A DNA stretch of 64,000 nt, taken from contig NZ_JAFMPW010000005.1 of the NCBI RefSeq assembly GCF_026126425.1, positions 62,001 through 126,000 on the forward strand, read 5' to 3'. Position 1 is the stretch's first letter. The number at the start of each line of letters is the position of its first letter. The translations under genes were made by a program, and so were the position numbers. Under the pieces are notes generated by a model. That model saw only the letters and a program-made list of their open reading frames with translations, was not told the origin of the DNA and searched no databases. This stretch comes from Muriicola sp. Z0-33 (GTDB lineage Bacteria; Bacteroidota; Bacteroidia; Flavobacteriales; Flavobacteriaceae). Below are positions 8,328 through 17,191 of the stretch, piece after piece.

Positions 8328-9995
8328 ATGTTTAGATCATACTGGCGAAAAGGGAAGAAACAAAAACGAAACCTCATAGTATTGGGGATTGTATTCTTGT
8401 TGGCATTGTTTTTCCTGAGAGATGATTATCAACCGGCATTACTTTTTCTTAGAAAATACGTTTTTATCATTCTCCTGGTAGGTCTGTTCCTTTGGTTGGC
8501 GGTGTCCAGATTCAGAAATTCCGCTAGTACCGGAAAACGTTTATTAATACTTCTGGGGATTTTTGCTTTTCTAATTTCACTTTGGTTTTTTGGGTGGAGG
8601 TTGAATTTATATCAATATATGCAGACCTATAATGTCTTTAATAATTTAAATAAGACAGAAATTAATGAATTGCCCCTGACACAGAATGAAAGGATACAAC
8701 CATTCAACAATATTGTCACCATGGCGTATGAGTCTATAGGCGAAACTCAGGAAGTATCATTACCTCAGTTGGTAAGAGTAGACAGCACCAACCAATGGAC
8801 CATGGCCGTTCAGCCTGCTAAAGAGTATACCTGGCAGCGTATTAATGACAATACGGAAGAAATCTTTTCCGTAGAAAGCACCTCTCCCTTCCCCAGATTC
8901 TCTAACGAAAACCGCATACCCGTTACTTTTTCGATAGGGGAGTCTCTTGCATTTAGCAGAAATACATATAATGCCGTCGTACAGCGCTTTAATATCTTTC
9001 AACTGTTTACCCTGGAACCCAGTGATGTCTTTTACATGAAGAACGATTCGGGGAAATGGGTACAGGTCGTTAGTTTAATCAAGTGGGAAGGCTTTTTCTT
9101 TCCTTATCCTACCTATGGAGGTGTAATGGTAATTGAAGCCGGAGAACACAGTTTTAAGGACTATCTGGAGCGTATCAGTGTTGGGAAGGGTATTTATATA
9201 CCGCCTTCACAAATTAGTAAATATCCCTATTTGGTTAGCCAAAACACTTTGGCAGAAAAAGTTTCCAGAATCCAGGCGCAATCACTTCAATTCCTGGGAG
9301 GATTTACAGATCCCTTGCCCTGGAATATGAAAACAGCAGTAAAGATTCCGGAACTAGCGGATGATCAGAACCAACAACCTTTTGTGACCGACTTTAATTT
9401 TGACGGCATGAAAATAAATACTAAAGACGGGCTATACCATTGGTTTGGATTAGAACCAATAGGAGATGAAAGAACCAGCCTGGCTTACAGTGTTATGATT
9501 CCTGCCGATGGTACCGACAAGCTCTTCTATTATGACCACTCTGCTAAAAAGGAAGGAATGGCGGGGGTTTCGGCCATGCCATTAAAAGTTATTGAGTCTA
9601 GAAAGGAGTATGACTGGAACGTAAATAAGGCCGTAGAATTCAGGCCATTTATTAAATATATCGCAGGCCGAAAGCGCCTTTTTGTTTTAGGGACAGTTGC
9701 TGCGGTTAGAGATAGCAGTAAACAATTTGATGGAGCCGCTACCCCTGATTTAGCTTTGGTAGACGCCGAATACAGAGATGTAATATGGATAGATGCTAAA
9801 CATCCTTCAAACTGGACTACCACTATTCTGCAACAACTTGGTGAAACATGGAAGGCTTCAGAAAGACTTACAGATGAACAGCTTTACCCCAATAAAATCA
9901 ATTTAGATCTGGACAAGGAAATAGTACGGGATAGCATTGCAATAGATTCAACAGTGGCTCCAATTGCACCCATACAGGCAGATGCATCAAATTAG
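8328..9995 (+). CDS. Membrane-anchored protein with large extracytoplasmic domain, last gene of AAA+ cluster
   Basis: 555 residues. A basic N-terminus (RKGKKQKR) is followed by three hydrophobic segments at about 15-29, 44-60 and 72-90, then about 460 residues without membrane segments. The basic N-terminus inside and an odd number of helices place the large domain outside the cytoplasm. That domain looks beta-rich and aromatic, with no motif I recognise. It ends in an Ala/Pro/Asp tail. Its stop TAG (9993-9995) shares two bases with the stop of the convergent TraB-like gene. As the only cluster product with a periplasmic domain, it is the likely envelope-facing part of the assembly (inference). 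Confidence 0.8.
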   Translation: MFRSYWRKGKKQKRNLIVLGIVFLLALFFLRDDYQPALLFLRKYVFIILLVGLFLWLAVSRFRNSASTGKRLLILLGIFAFLISLWFFGWRLNLYQYMQTYNVFNNLNKTEINELPLTQNERIQPFNNIVTMAYESIGETQEVSLPQLVRVDSTNQWTMAVQPAKEYTWQRINDNTEEIFSVESTSPFPRFSNENRIPVTFSIGESLAFSRNTYNAVVQRFNIFQLFTLEPSDVFYMKNDSGKWVQVVSLIKWEGFFFPYPTYGGVMVIEAGEHSFKDYLERISVGKGIYIPPSQISKYPYLVSQNTLAEKVSRIQAQSLQFLGGFTDPLPWNMKTAVKIPELADDQNQQPFVTDFNFDGMKINTKDGLYHWFGLEPIGDERTSLAYSVMIPADGTDKLFYYDHSAKKEGMAGVSAMPLKVIESRKEYDWNVNKAVEFRPFIKYIAGRKRLFVLGTVAAVRDSSKQFDGAATPDLALVDAEYRDVIWIDAKHPSNWTTTILQQLGETWKASERLTDEQLYPNKINLDLDKEIVRDSIAIDSTVAPIAPIQADASN

Positions 9996-12900
9996 TACAT
10001 CATAAACTGATCTGGCTTGTAGACCATTGCCCTTGATCTGTCTTTTAAAATGAATTCCTCAGTGACGAATTCCATTACTTCCTCATCGGATTCGGTGTCT
10101 TCAATTCGCATTCCTTCATTTTTAAAATAAGGTAAAGTCAGAAGCTTATCGTCATCTTCAAATACCACGATATGCATTTTAAAATTACCATTGTAATTTT
10201 GCTTGTCTCCTAACTTAAAATAATAGCAGTTATAGGTCTTTCCTCTGAAAGAGATATTTTTTTCATCCAGATAATGTAAATCATCCTTCATAGGGTTGTA
10301 TCTCCTTTGACCAAAAAGTGCGGCTGCCGCTAAAGCACTTTGAGAAAGATGAGCTTTTGGAAACAGATGTAACTTATCTATGCGTTCTAAGCCATTGAAT
10401 AGCATTGCCCTGCTATTAATATCAGCAGCAAGCGATGCTAACATTTTATCCGGCATAGGTGAACCGCTATCGGCTAAGAGCGTTGCATATGTAGAGATGA
10501 TCCTGGGGTCCTTTACAAGCTGAAGTCTTTCAAAAAACTGACTCATACCCTTTTCTTTGATAAATGGGTAAAGCAGAATGACGTAGTCTTCGAGCAAGCT
10601 ATTCTGTTGCCTGGCAACTCTGCTATATCGTGGCTGACCATTTTTATTCAAAGACCTTCCCAGATGCCTTTTCAGTTGTATTTTGGCATCGTTCAAAAGC
10701 TGTTTCCTGTATTTTTTATAACTGGATGGTTTTATCATTCCCTCGGATCTGAGTTCGGCCAGGATAGATAATATGGGCGACTTATACTCAGTTATACTGC
10801 TGTAATCAAGGATTTCCGGGTATAACTTTTTAACCAGATTCAGACTATCACTTATAGGTCTGAAAATGTTTTGTATTTCAAAGGTATTGGAGACCAGCGG
10901 AAGGTCCTGAGAAATCAGTTGAAGTAATAATTTAACCGAATTTTCATCTCTTGATTTGGCAATTGCCTGTAAAATCTTTGTTTGAGCTCCTGAATTATTA
11001 TATGATTTTCCATAATAGTCCTTGAAAAAGGATACCACTTTTGGATCGTCTATTTTGCCCATTTTTTGAATAAGATGCGCCTGTATATGTTTTTTATCTG
11101 ATGGGAAATCAAAGTTTTCTATGTAATATTTTAAAGAGTCTATGTGTGATGTGTCAAATTGAATGAATCGGTAACCGGTAAGTACAATACTATCATTTGC
11201 ACGAAGAGCTTTGAAGAATTCCGCTGACTTGTCTTTGAGGATATGCTCCCCCTGGGGTGTCCCTTCTGGCTTGAAGTTTTCAAAAAATTCTGACACAAAT
11301 TTACTAGGGCCGCTTACAGTATCTACTTTTGCTTTTAGCTCATACAAGAAGTTTCCTTTTAAGATATTCTTTACCCGAATATGTCTTGTACTTGCCGTAT
11401 CTGATAGCGTAAGTTGAATTTCGTAATGCCCTTCGTCCGATTTTGATTTGGAAGCCTCGATTACTTTAAATTTTTTATCGGAGTATTGTTTTTTTCTCAG
11501 GGCCCAAACAGAATCTATATTGGAAAATGTCAGGAAATCATGACCCTTTGTAAGCTCTACAGTGATAGCCTCGTTATTTTTGTTCTGGTAAATGGTCTTT
11601 TTGGAATAAGGGGCATATGACTTGGGCTTTTTACCTGTCTGGTAATAGGAATTGCTGTTTTCTACAAATTTTGGCGGAGTTACCGGCGAAACTGTACTAA
11701 AAAAAAGAGCAGTGTCCTTTACCGTTTTAAATCTTTCGGGATAGGAAGAGTCCAGAATATTAAAGGAATCAAAATAATCTTTAGCTGCTTTGCCCGATTT
11801 GGTTAGTGTGCCAAGCAGATAATAATCGCCACGTTTCAGAGTGGTTTTTAAGAATAATTTCTTTCCATTAATAGAATCAAAAGTTGCACTTGATGTAAGG
11901 TCGCTGCCCGTGTATTGATCGTATTTTGGATCTAACTTCAGGTCTTGGTAGAATCTCCTTTGTATTTGCTTCAACTCAAAACTATCTTCCTCAATAAAAT
12001 TGAAATCGTTCAGGGTAACTTTCCTAAGAAAATAATAGTTGTCTTCTTTCGGGTCATAGCTTTCAATATGTCTTTTACCCTTCCTGAATTGGTTACTAAA
12101 AGAATATAGTGCCGGCATCTTTATCTCAAAATCCTTGTAACCCGAAGTTAATCGGACACTCTTTTCGGATACTTCTTTAAATTTCAGGCTGTTGAAAATT
12201 GTATCTGATTCAACAAGCACGTAATCACCTTCTCCTCCCATTTTAAAAATGAGAATTTCTAAAGGAGTGATATAAATTTGATACCGTTGGTAATCCCCAT
12301 TCTTGAGTTTATTCCTGATATCGATACCCTCAAAGCCATTTTTGATAATTTTTGTTTTTTCGATTATGGTTCCAGGAATATTTTCGAAAAGGAGTTCATC
12401 TATATCCGAAATTGAATAATCAGAACTTTGCTTTAAAAATGAGTAAGTAGGGACCCGATTGACCATGAAATAACTTCCATTGGCCAGGTCTGCTGAGAGA
12501 TAAATAGTATTTATATATTCAGAAACAGGGTAGAGTTTGGCAGGTAGTGAAACAGTAAAAAAATTGTCATCCGGACCATAGGTTTCGTATACGTTTTCCC
12601 TTGTTTTAGTTTCAAATTTTGTTTTTAATCTATATCCTTTTTTAGTTGATGCCGAAACCAGAGGCTTTACCGTATACCCTTTTTGTCTAAGTAAGGAAAT
12701 AACTCCTTGTTCTCCTGGCAAATGTGCAGCTCCGATTCCGGCAAATACCTTGGCCGTTTGCATCACAGAGTCCAGACTATGTGCCATATTTTCGTTTCGT
12801 AAATAAAGCATATTCTTTAAGTAATGCCGGGTATACATGGCGCGGTCAATAGAATCTAACAAATTTATATTGCGTTCTCTGTAGGCATCCTGCATCAGGA

Positions 12901-13498
12901 ACATCAGGTCTTGACGCTGCATTTTCTTTTGCAGCCACTCATCCGGTTTTTGTTTAACAGCATTAAGACTGGCTCTTCCTACAAGGGCGGTTGACTCTTC
13001 CAGATTTTCTAATGCAATTACAGGTTTGTTAAACTTACTTCCGGCCTGATAGATGAACATATCTAAATAGGTCTCCTCCTCAAAATTCTGCGAGTACTCA
13101 TTGGTTCTGTATAGAATGTTATTCACCAGCCTGTCTTCAAAGGCCAGGTACCCGGCCAGTTGTTCCTTTGTAGGAGGGCTTATTGTGAAATTTCTGAAAT
13201 AAAACCCTTTGGGGATAAAACCATTGTTTTGAGAATAGCCCGAACTAGTCATGTTAGAGTCGTTTTCGAGCCAGGTTGCCGGGTCCGATTCCAATGCTAC
13301 TTTCTCACTTTTATCAAGGGCTTCATAAAAGACATCATCCAATCTGAAGGCAATTTTTTTGCTTACATGCATAGTGCCATATAGATAAGACGTCTTTTCC
13401 AGACCATTACCGGAAATCTCCCAAAGAAGGCTGTTTTTCTCCTGGGCAAAAATTGGCGAACAAAAACAAAGAATGATTATCGCGATGGTTAAACGCAT
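9992..13498 (-). CDS. Giant exported TraB/GumN-family protein with C-terminal helical-repeat region
   Basis: 1,168 residues with a signal peptide (IAIIILCFCSPIFAQ). Residues about 20-290 match the TraB/GumN family: the opening LLWEISGNGLEKTSYLYGTMHV, a central catalytic-type region, and IGAAHLPGEQGVISLLRQKG, the usual closing motif. TraB/GumN proteins are usually about 300 residues. Family members include the TIKI metalloproteases, whose GxxH and GxAH motifs are echoed here by YGTMHV and GIGAAHLPG. The remaining 850 residues hold beta-rich stretches (300-750) and a helical, HEAT-like region (about 790-1010, for example KTKILQAIAKSRDENSVKLLL). I infer a periplasmic peptidase-like or binding protein. 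Its extra domains have no assigned role. It is monocistronic and convergent with the AAA+ cluster. Confidence 0.82.
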   Translation of the reverse strand: MRLTIAIIILCFCSPIFAQEKNSLLWEISGNGLEKTSYLYGTMHVSKKIAFRLDDVFYEALDKSEKVALESDPATWLENDSNMTSSGYSQNNGFIPKGFYFRNFTISPPTKEQLAGYLAFEDRLVNNILYRTNEYSQNFEEETYLDMFIYQAGSKFNKPVIALENLEESTALVGRASLNAVKQKPDEWLQKKMQRQDLMFLMQDAYRERNINLLDSIDRAMYTRHYLKNMLYLRNENMAHSLDSVMQTAKVFAGIGAAHLPGEQGVISLLRQKGYTVKPLVSASTKKGYRLKTKFETKTRENVYETYGPDDNFFTVSLPAKLYPVSEYINTIYLSADLANGSYFMVNRVPTYSFLKQSSDYSISDIDELLFENIPGTIIEKTKIIKNGFEGIDIRNKLKNGDYQRYQIYITPLEILIFKMGGEGDYVLVESDTIFNSLKFKEVSEKSVRLTSGYKDFEIKMPALYSFSNQFRKGKRHIESYDPKEDNYYFLRKVTLNDFNFIEEDSFELKQIQRRFYQDLKLDPKYDQYTGSDLTSSATFDSINGKKLFLKTTLKRGDYYLLGTLTKSGKAAKDYFDSFNILDSSYPERFKTVKDTALFFSTVSPVTPPKFVENSNSYYQTGKKPKSYAPYSKKTIYQNKNNEAITVELTKGHDFLTFSNIDSVWALRKKQYSDKKFKVIEASKSKSDEGHYEIQLTLSDTASTRHIRVKNILKGNFLYELKAKVDTVSGPSKFVSEFFENFKPEGTPQGEHILKDKSAEFFKALRANDSIVLTGYRFIQFDTSHIDSLKYYIENFDFPSDKKHIQAHLIQKMGKIDDPKVVSFFKDYYGKSYNNSGAQTKILQAIAKSRDENSVKLLLQLISQDLPLVSNTFEIQNIFRPISDSLNLVKKLYPEILDYSSITEYKSPILSILAELRSEGMIKPSSYKKYRKQLLNDAKIQLKRHLGRSLNKNGQPRYSRVARQQNSLLEDYVILLYPFIKEKGMSQFFERLQLVKDPRIISTYATLLADSGSPMPDKMLASLAADINSRAMLFNGLERIDKLHLFPKAHLSQSALAAAALFGQRRYNPMKDDLHYLDEKNISFRGKTYNCYYFKLGDKQNYNGNFKMHIVVFEDDDKLLTLPYFKNEGMRIEDTESDEEVMEFVTEEFILKDRSRAMVYKPDQFMMY

Positions 13499-13691
13499 GC
13501 AGTTCGAGATTTAGGATAAATTAGCCCAATCATGCAGGCTTTATTGCAAAGAGATTCACAATTAACAACACTTTAAGTTAAGTTCTCCGGATGGTATTGA
13601 TATTCCCTATACCAGAATTAGAAATCTGTTTGCTTAATACTAACGGAATTTCCTTGCATGTCGTATTTTTACGCAGCAAAAATTGAAATGA

Positions 13692-14726
13692 ATGAAGGGA
13701 GTATTATTGGTGAATCTTGGGTCGCCAGACAGTCCGACACCTAAAGATGTTAAACCCTACCTGGATGAGTTCCTGATGGACGAAAGGGTGATTGATGTGC
13801 CCAAATGGCTTAGAAATCTTATTGTTAGGGGGATCATCCTCAGAACCAGGCCAAAAAAATCTGCTGAAGCCTATTCCAAAATCTGGTGGGAAGAAGGATC
13901 GCCTCTGGTTGTGATATCGGAGCGGTTCCAGACCAAATTAAAATCTAACACCCAAATCCCCGTCGCATTGGGCATGCGCTATGGTAGCATGACTATAAAA
14001 AATGCATTGAAAGAACTGGCTGATAAAGGGGTTACGGAAACGCTATTGGTCCCTTTGTACCCCCATTACGCTATGAGCTCGTATGAAACGGTGGTTGTAA
14101 AGGTTATGGAAGAGCAGCAGCGCTACTTTCCGGAAATGGAACTCACAACCTTACCTGCGTTTTATAAAAATAAGGATTATATCAAGGTATTGTCAGAAAG
14201 TATTTCCAAAGGCTTAGAAGGTTTTGATTATGACCATATCCTGTTCTCATATCACGGCATACCCGAAAGACATATCAGAAAATCTGATCCTACTAAATTT
14301 CATTGTAAAATAGATGGGCAATGCTGCAACACGAATTCTGTAGCGCATCACAGCTGTTACAGGCATCAATGTTTTGATACAACAAAAAAGGTGGTAGCAC
14401 ATTTGGGTTTACCAGAGAACAAGGTAAGTAACTCGTTCCAGAGCCGTTTACCTAATGATCCATGGTTAAAACCATATACAGATTTTGAGTTTGAACGTTT
14501 GGCCGGGGAGGGCAAGGGAAATTTGGCCGTCATTACGCCCGCCTTTGTAAGTGATTGCTTAGAAACCCTCGAAGAAATCGCCATGGAAGGTAAAGAGCAG
14601 TTTATGGAAGCAGGGGGTAATAATTATATACACATTCCCTGTTTAAACGATAGTGATGCCTGGGTAAAAGTTATGGCAAACTGGATTCAGGAATGGCAAA
14701 ACACCGATGCATTACCCGCATTCTAG
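13692..14726 (+). CDS. hemH: Ferrochelatase (protoheme ferro-lyase)
   Basis: 344 residues. It inserts ferrous iron into a porphyrin at the end of heme synthesis. Supporting segments are the N-terminal GVLLVNLGSPDSPTPKDV, the catalytic SYHGIPERH with His188, and the C-terminal FVSDCLETLEEIAMEG bearing the conserved glutamates. It has an internal Cys-rich stretch just after the catalytic loop: Cys205, Cys211, Cys212, Cys222 and Cys227. Some bacterial ferrochelatases are known to carry a [2Fe-2S] cluster and these residues are good candidates for ligands, though I cannot prove it. There is no signal peptide, so it is a cytosolic or peripheral membrane enzyme. hemJ, for the preceding oxidation step of the protoporphyrin route, lies in the same window at 40541 but is not linked. 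Confidence 0.95.
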   Translation: MKGVLLVNLGSPDSPTPKDVKPYLDEFLMDERVIDVPKWLRNLIVRGIILRTRPKKSAEAYSKIWWEEGSPLVVISERFQTKLKSNTQIPVALGMRYGSMTIKNALKELADKGVTETLLVPLYPHYAMSSYETVVVKVMEEQQRYFPEMELTTLPAFYKNKDYIKVLSESISKGLEGFDYDHILFSYHGIPERHIRKSDPTKFHCKIDGQCCNTNSVAHHSCYRHQCFDTTKKVVAHLGLPENKVSNSFQSRLPNDPWLKPYTDFEFERLAGEGKGNLAVITPAFVSDCLETLEEIAMEGKEQFMEAGGNNYIHIPCLNDSDAWVKVMANWIQEWQNTDALPAF

Positions 14727-14827
14727 CAAGCCTCCGGCGCTATTGATTTTTTAATGCAAGCTATTCTAAAGAGACAGAATAGTACCATCCTATTATTGAC
14801 GAAAATTTGTCGAGATTCAAAAGGCCT

Positions 14828-16228
14828 ATGACCAGAGTTTTATCAGACCAATTAGGAACAGAACCGATAGGGAAACTACTGATAAAACAGGCTGTGCCGG
14901 CCTCTATCGGAATTCTGGTTATGAGTTTGAATATCCTGGTCGATTCAATTTTTGTTGGGAATTGGATTGGTTCCATAGCCATAGCAGCCATTAATGTAGT
15001 ATTGCCGGTTTCCTTTTTTATAGCCGCCCTGGGGATGGCAATAGGCATTGGTGGTAGTAGTATTATTTCCCGGGCGCTAGGTGCAGAAAACAAACCAAAA
15101 GCTTTGAAAACCTTTGGCAACCAGATTACCATAACCCTATTGCTTACGGTAGTTATGGTTATTCTGGGTTTGTATTATGTAGATGATCTAATACCAGCCT
15201 TTGGAGGTAAAGGGGCCATTTTTGATCCTGCAAAAACCTATTACACCATAGTATTGTATGGAGTGCCGTTCCTGGCACTTTGCATGATGGGTAATACTGT
15301 AATCCGGGCCGAAGGAAAACCGAAGTTTGCAATGAACGCCATGATCATTCCTTCAGTGGGGAACCTTTTGCTTGATTATATTTTTATCTATGTATTTGAT
15401 TGGGGTATGGCAGGCGCTGCCTGGGCAACCACTGCAGGGTATTTATTATGTTTCGCATATATAGTCTATTTCTTTCTTTCCAAAGATTCTGAACTTAAGC
15501 TCAGACTTCCGCACTTCTCGTTAAATGGACCGATACTTAAGGAAATTACTTCCCTGGGAATAGTAACACTTTCCAGACAAGCTGTGGTGAGTATTACTTA
15601 CTTGCTAATGAATAATATCCTTTTTGATCTTGGAGGAGAAGCAATGATTGCCGTATATGCCATTATTGGCAGGATGCTAATGTTTGCCCTATTTCCTGTA
15701 TTTGGAGTAACACAGGGCTTTCTACCCATCGCCGGGTATAACTACGGGGCTAAAAAATACCGAAGGGTACAAGAATCTATCAACACTGCAATTAAGTATG
15801 CGGCATTTGTCGCAACACTGGTGTTTATGGGCCTGATGATATTTCCAGGAGAAATTGCGGGCTTGTTTTTAAGTAGCAGATCAGATATGTCTACCATGGA
15901 ACTGGCAACCAATGCTTTTGTTTTGGAACATGCTCCCTCAGCAATGCGCTGGGTTTTTGCTGCTACACCAATAATTGCAATACAACTGATTGGTGCAGCC
16001 TATTTTCAGGCTATTGGAAAAGCCATTCCCGCTTTGCTTTTGACCTTAACGAGACAGGGGTTCTTCTTTATTCCCTTAATACTGATCTTGCCGTATTTTC
16101 TTGGAGAACTTGGCGTATGGATCTCTTTTCCCATTTCTGATGTCCTTGCAACTTTAGTTACGGGGTACTATCTCAACAAAGAGATAAAAACAACTTTAGT
16201 TACTAATCAGGAAGACCTCCCTGAATAA
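14828..16228 (+). CDS. MATE-family multidrug/sodium efflux transporter
   Basis: The open frame can be extended to a TTG at 14807, but the ATG at 14828 (MTRVLSDQLGTEPIGKLLIK) is the usual kind of start for this family, giving 466 residues. About 12 hydrophobic segments form two similar halves. The PASIGILVMSLNILVDSIFVG segment in the first helix and ISRALGAENKPKA in the loop after helix 2 are typical MATE signatures, and PIAGYNYGAKKYRRV is the equivalent in the second half. It is an inner-membrane antiporter exporting organic cations or other compounds against Na+ or H+. The substrate cannot be predicted. It follows hemH by about 100 bases on the same strand, with a 7-bp inverted repeat (14761-14782) between them. 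Confidence 0.93.
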   Translation: MTRVLSDQLGTEPIGKLLIKQAVPASIGILVMSLNILVDSIFVGNWIGSIAIAAINVVLPVSFFIAALGMAIGIGGSSIISRALGAENKPKALKTFGNQITITLLLTVVMVILGLYYVDDLIPAFGGKGAIFDPAKTYYTIVLYGVPFLALCMMGNTVIRAEGKPKFAMNAMIIPSVGNLLLDYIFIYVFDWGMAGAAWATTAGYLLCFAYIVYFFLSKDSELKLRLPHFSLNGPILKEITSLGIVTLSRQAVVSITYLLMNNILFDLGGEAMIAVYAIIGRMLMFALFPVFGVTQGFLPIAGYNYGAKKYRRVQESINTAIKYAAFVATLVFMGLMIFPGEIAGLFLSSRSDMSTMELATNAFVLEHAPSAMRWVFAATPIIAIQLIGAAYFQAIGKAIPALLLTLTRQGFFFIPLILILPYFLGELGVWISFPISDVLATLVTGYYLNKEIKTTLVTNQEDLPE

Positions 16229-16300
16229 ATAACACATAGAAATTTCAAAAATGTAAGTATTTACGCCGTAAAAAGTAGCTATAAACCTAACAATATTATT

Positions 16301-16331
16301 TTTGATTTATCATTATAAATAGCTAATATTT
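16301..16331 (+). promoter_or_regulatory. Candidate Bacteroidota sigma-A promoter for the secreted protein at 16369
   Basis: TTTG at 16301-16304, a 19-base spacer and TAATATTT at 16324-16331 resemble the Bacteroidota promoter form (TTTG, about 19-22 bases, TAnnTTTG) with two mismatches in the -7 box. The predicted start near 16338 would leave a 30-base leader. Confidence 0.35.
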
Positions 16332-16368
16332 AGTAACTTATAACTCTAATAATCAAAAATAACCACCA

Positions 16369-17076
16369 ATGAAAAAATTAATTTTTTGCGCATTGCTATT
16401 TATGGCCTGTGTAGTTTATTCACAAGAGAGCTATTGGACCAGTTATCAATTTATTGTAGAACCCGATCAGGTAGGGACGGTTTACAAATTAACTAACGAC
16501 TATTATTCTGCTAACCAACCGGCAGGGGTTACAGTATCATTATGGGAAAATCATTTTAATGATAATGCCAACAACTTTACCCACGCCATTGTTTTTTCCG
16601 GATCATTAGATGATTTGGGTAATATGTACGGCCAGGATGGAGGTACTGCATGGCAATTGTTTTTAGTTCAGCTAAACCAGCATATTAAAGATGGGCACAG
16701 CTCCCGGATGGGAACCCTTCTTGGGCATCAGGGAGATATGGATCAGGACTTTCCTTTTCAGAGGTATTATATAGTTCATGCCGAAGATGGGGGGAAATGG
16801 AATGCGGCCTATAAGAAGGTCCTTGCGGCTAATACACCGGCGGGAATGCTTGGATTAATGGGGAATTTTACTTCCGGGGTCTCACCTGAGGGAGAAAATC
16901 GCTGGGTCATCCAGGGCTATAAAGATTTCAAAGGAGCTATCGGTGGTGCCGGTGCCATGAGAACTGAAGCAGAAAATGCAGCTGCGGATAAAGTCTGGGA
17001 AACATTTTTAGCGACTAACGGTGAATCTCATTTGGTACGTTCCGGATTAAGGATACGTATGGGCCAGTGGAAATAA
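16369..17076 (+). CDS. Secreted protein of unknown function
   Basis: 235 residues with a clear signal peptide (MKKLIFCALLFMACVVYSQ). The mature part is Gly- and aromatic-rich. Two blocks look similar in layout: each pairs a beta segment like SYWTSYQFIVEPDQVG or FPFQRYYIVHAEDGGKW with a helix and a HAIVFSG-like strand, which hints at a duplicated ferredoxin-like (dimeric alpha/beta-barrel) fold. That is only pattern impression. No catalytic motif is evident. It stands alone, with its own candidate promoter upstream and a strong terminator directly downstream, so it is a monocistronic gene. Function unknown. Confidence 0.75.
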   Translation: MKKLIFCALLFMACVVYSQESYWTSYQFIVEPDQVGTVYKLTNDYYSANQPAGVTVSLWENHFNDNANNFTHAIVFSGSLDDLGNMYGQDGGTAWQLFLVQLNQHIKDGHSSRMGTLLGHQGDMDQDFPFQRYYIVHAEDGGKWNAAYKKVLAANTPAGMLGLMGNFTSGVSPEGENRWVIQGYKDFKGAIGGAGAMRTEAENAAADKVWETFLATNGESHLVRSGLRIRMGQWK

Positions 17077-17096
17077 GTATGATACAGCTTACTAAT

Positions 17097-17123
17097 AACC
17101 CTTCCATCCGGAAGGGTTTTTTT
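17097..17123 (+). terminator. Rho-independent terminator of the secreted protein gene
   Basis: A perfect 9-bp stem (AACCCTTCC with GGAAGGGTT), a four-base loop and a run of seven T residues start 20 bases after the stop codon at 17076. Confidence 0.9.
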
Positions 17124-17191
17124 ATGAACAATAGAAAAGCACCCCAATAGGGTTACTGTGCTATCGGTACGCTATTATAGAAAATAGATTT

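Noticed and set aside
1995-9995. Phage-defence island
   Set aside because: No nuclease, methylase, toxin, reverse transcriptase or integrase is nearby and base composition matches the surroundings; an envelope role fits better.
14761-14782. CTATTCT/AGAATAG stem after hemH
   Set aside because: A 7-bp stem without a T-run is too weak to call a terminator, and it could be chance.
14761-15132. 123-codon minus-strand frame opposite the MATE gene
   Set aside because: Fully explained as the complement of hydrophobic MATE codons.
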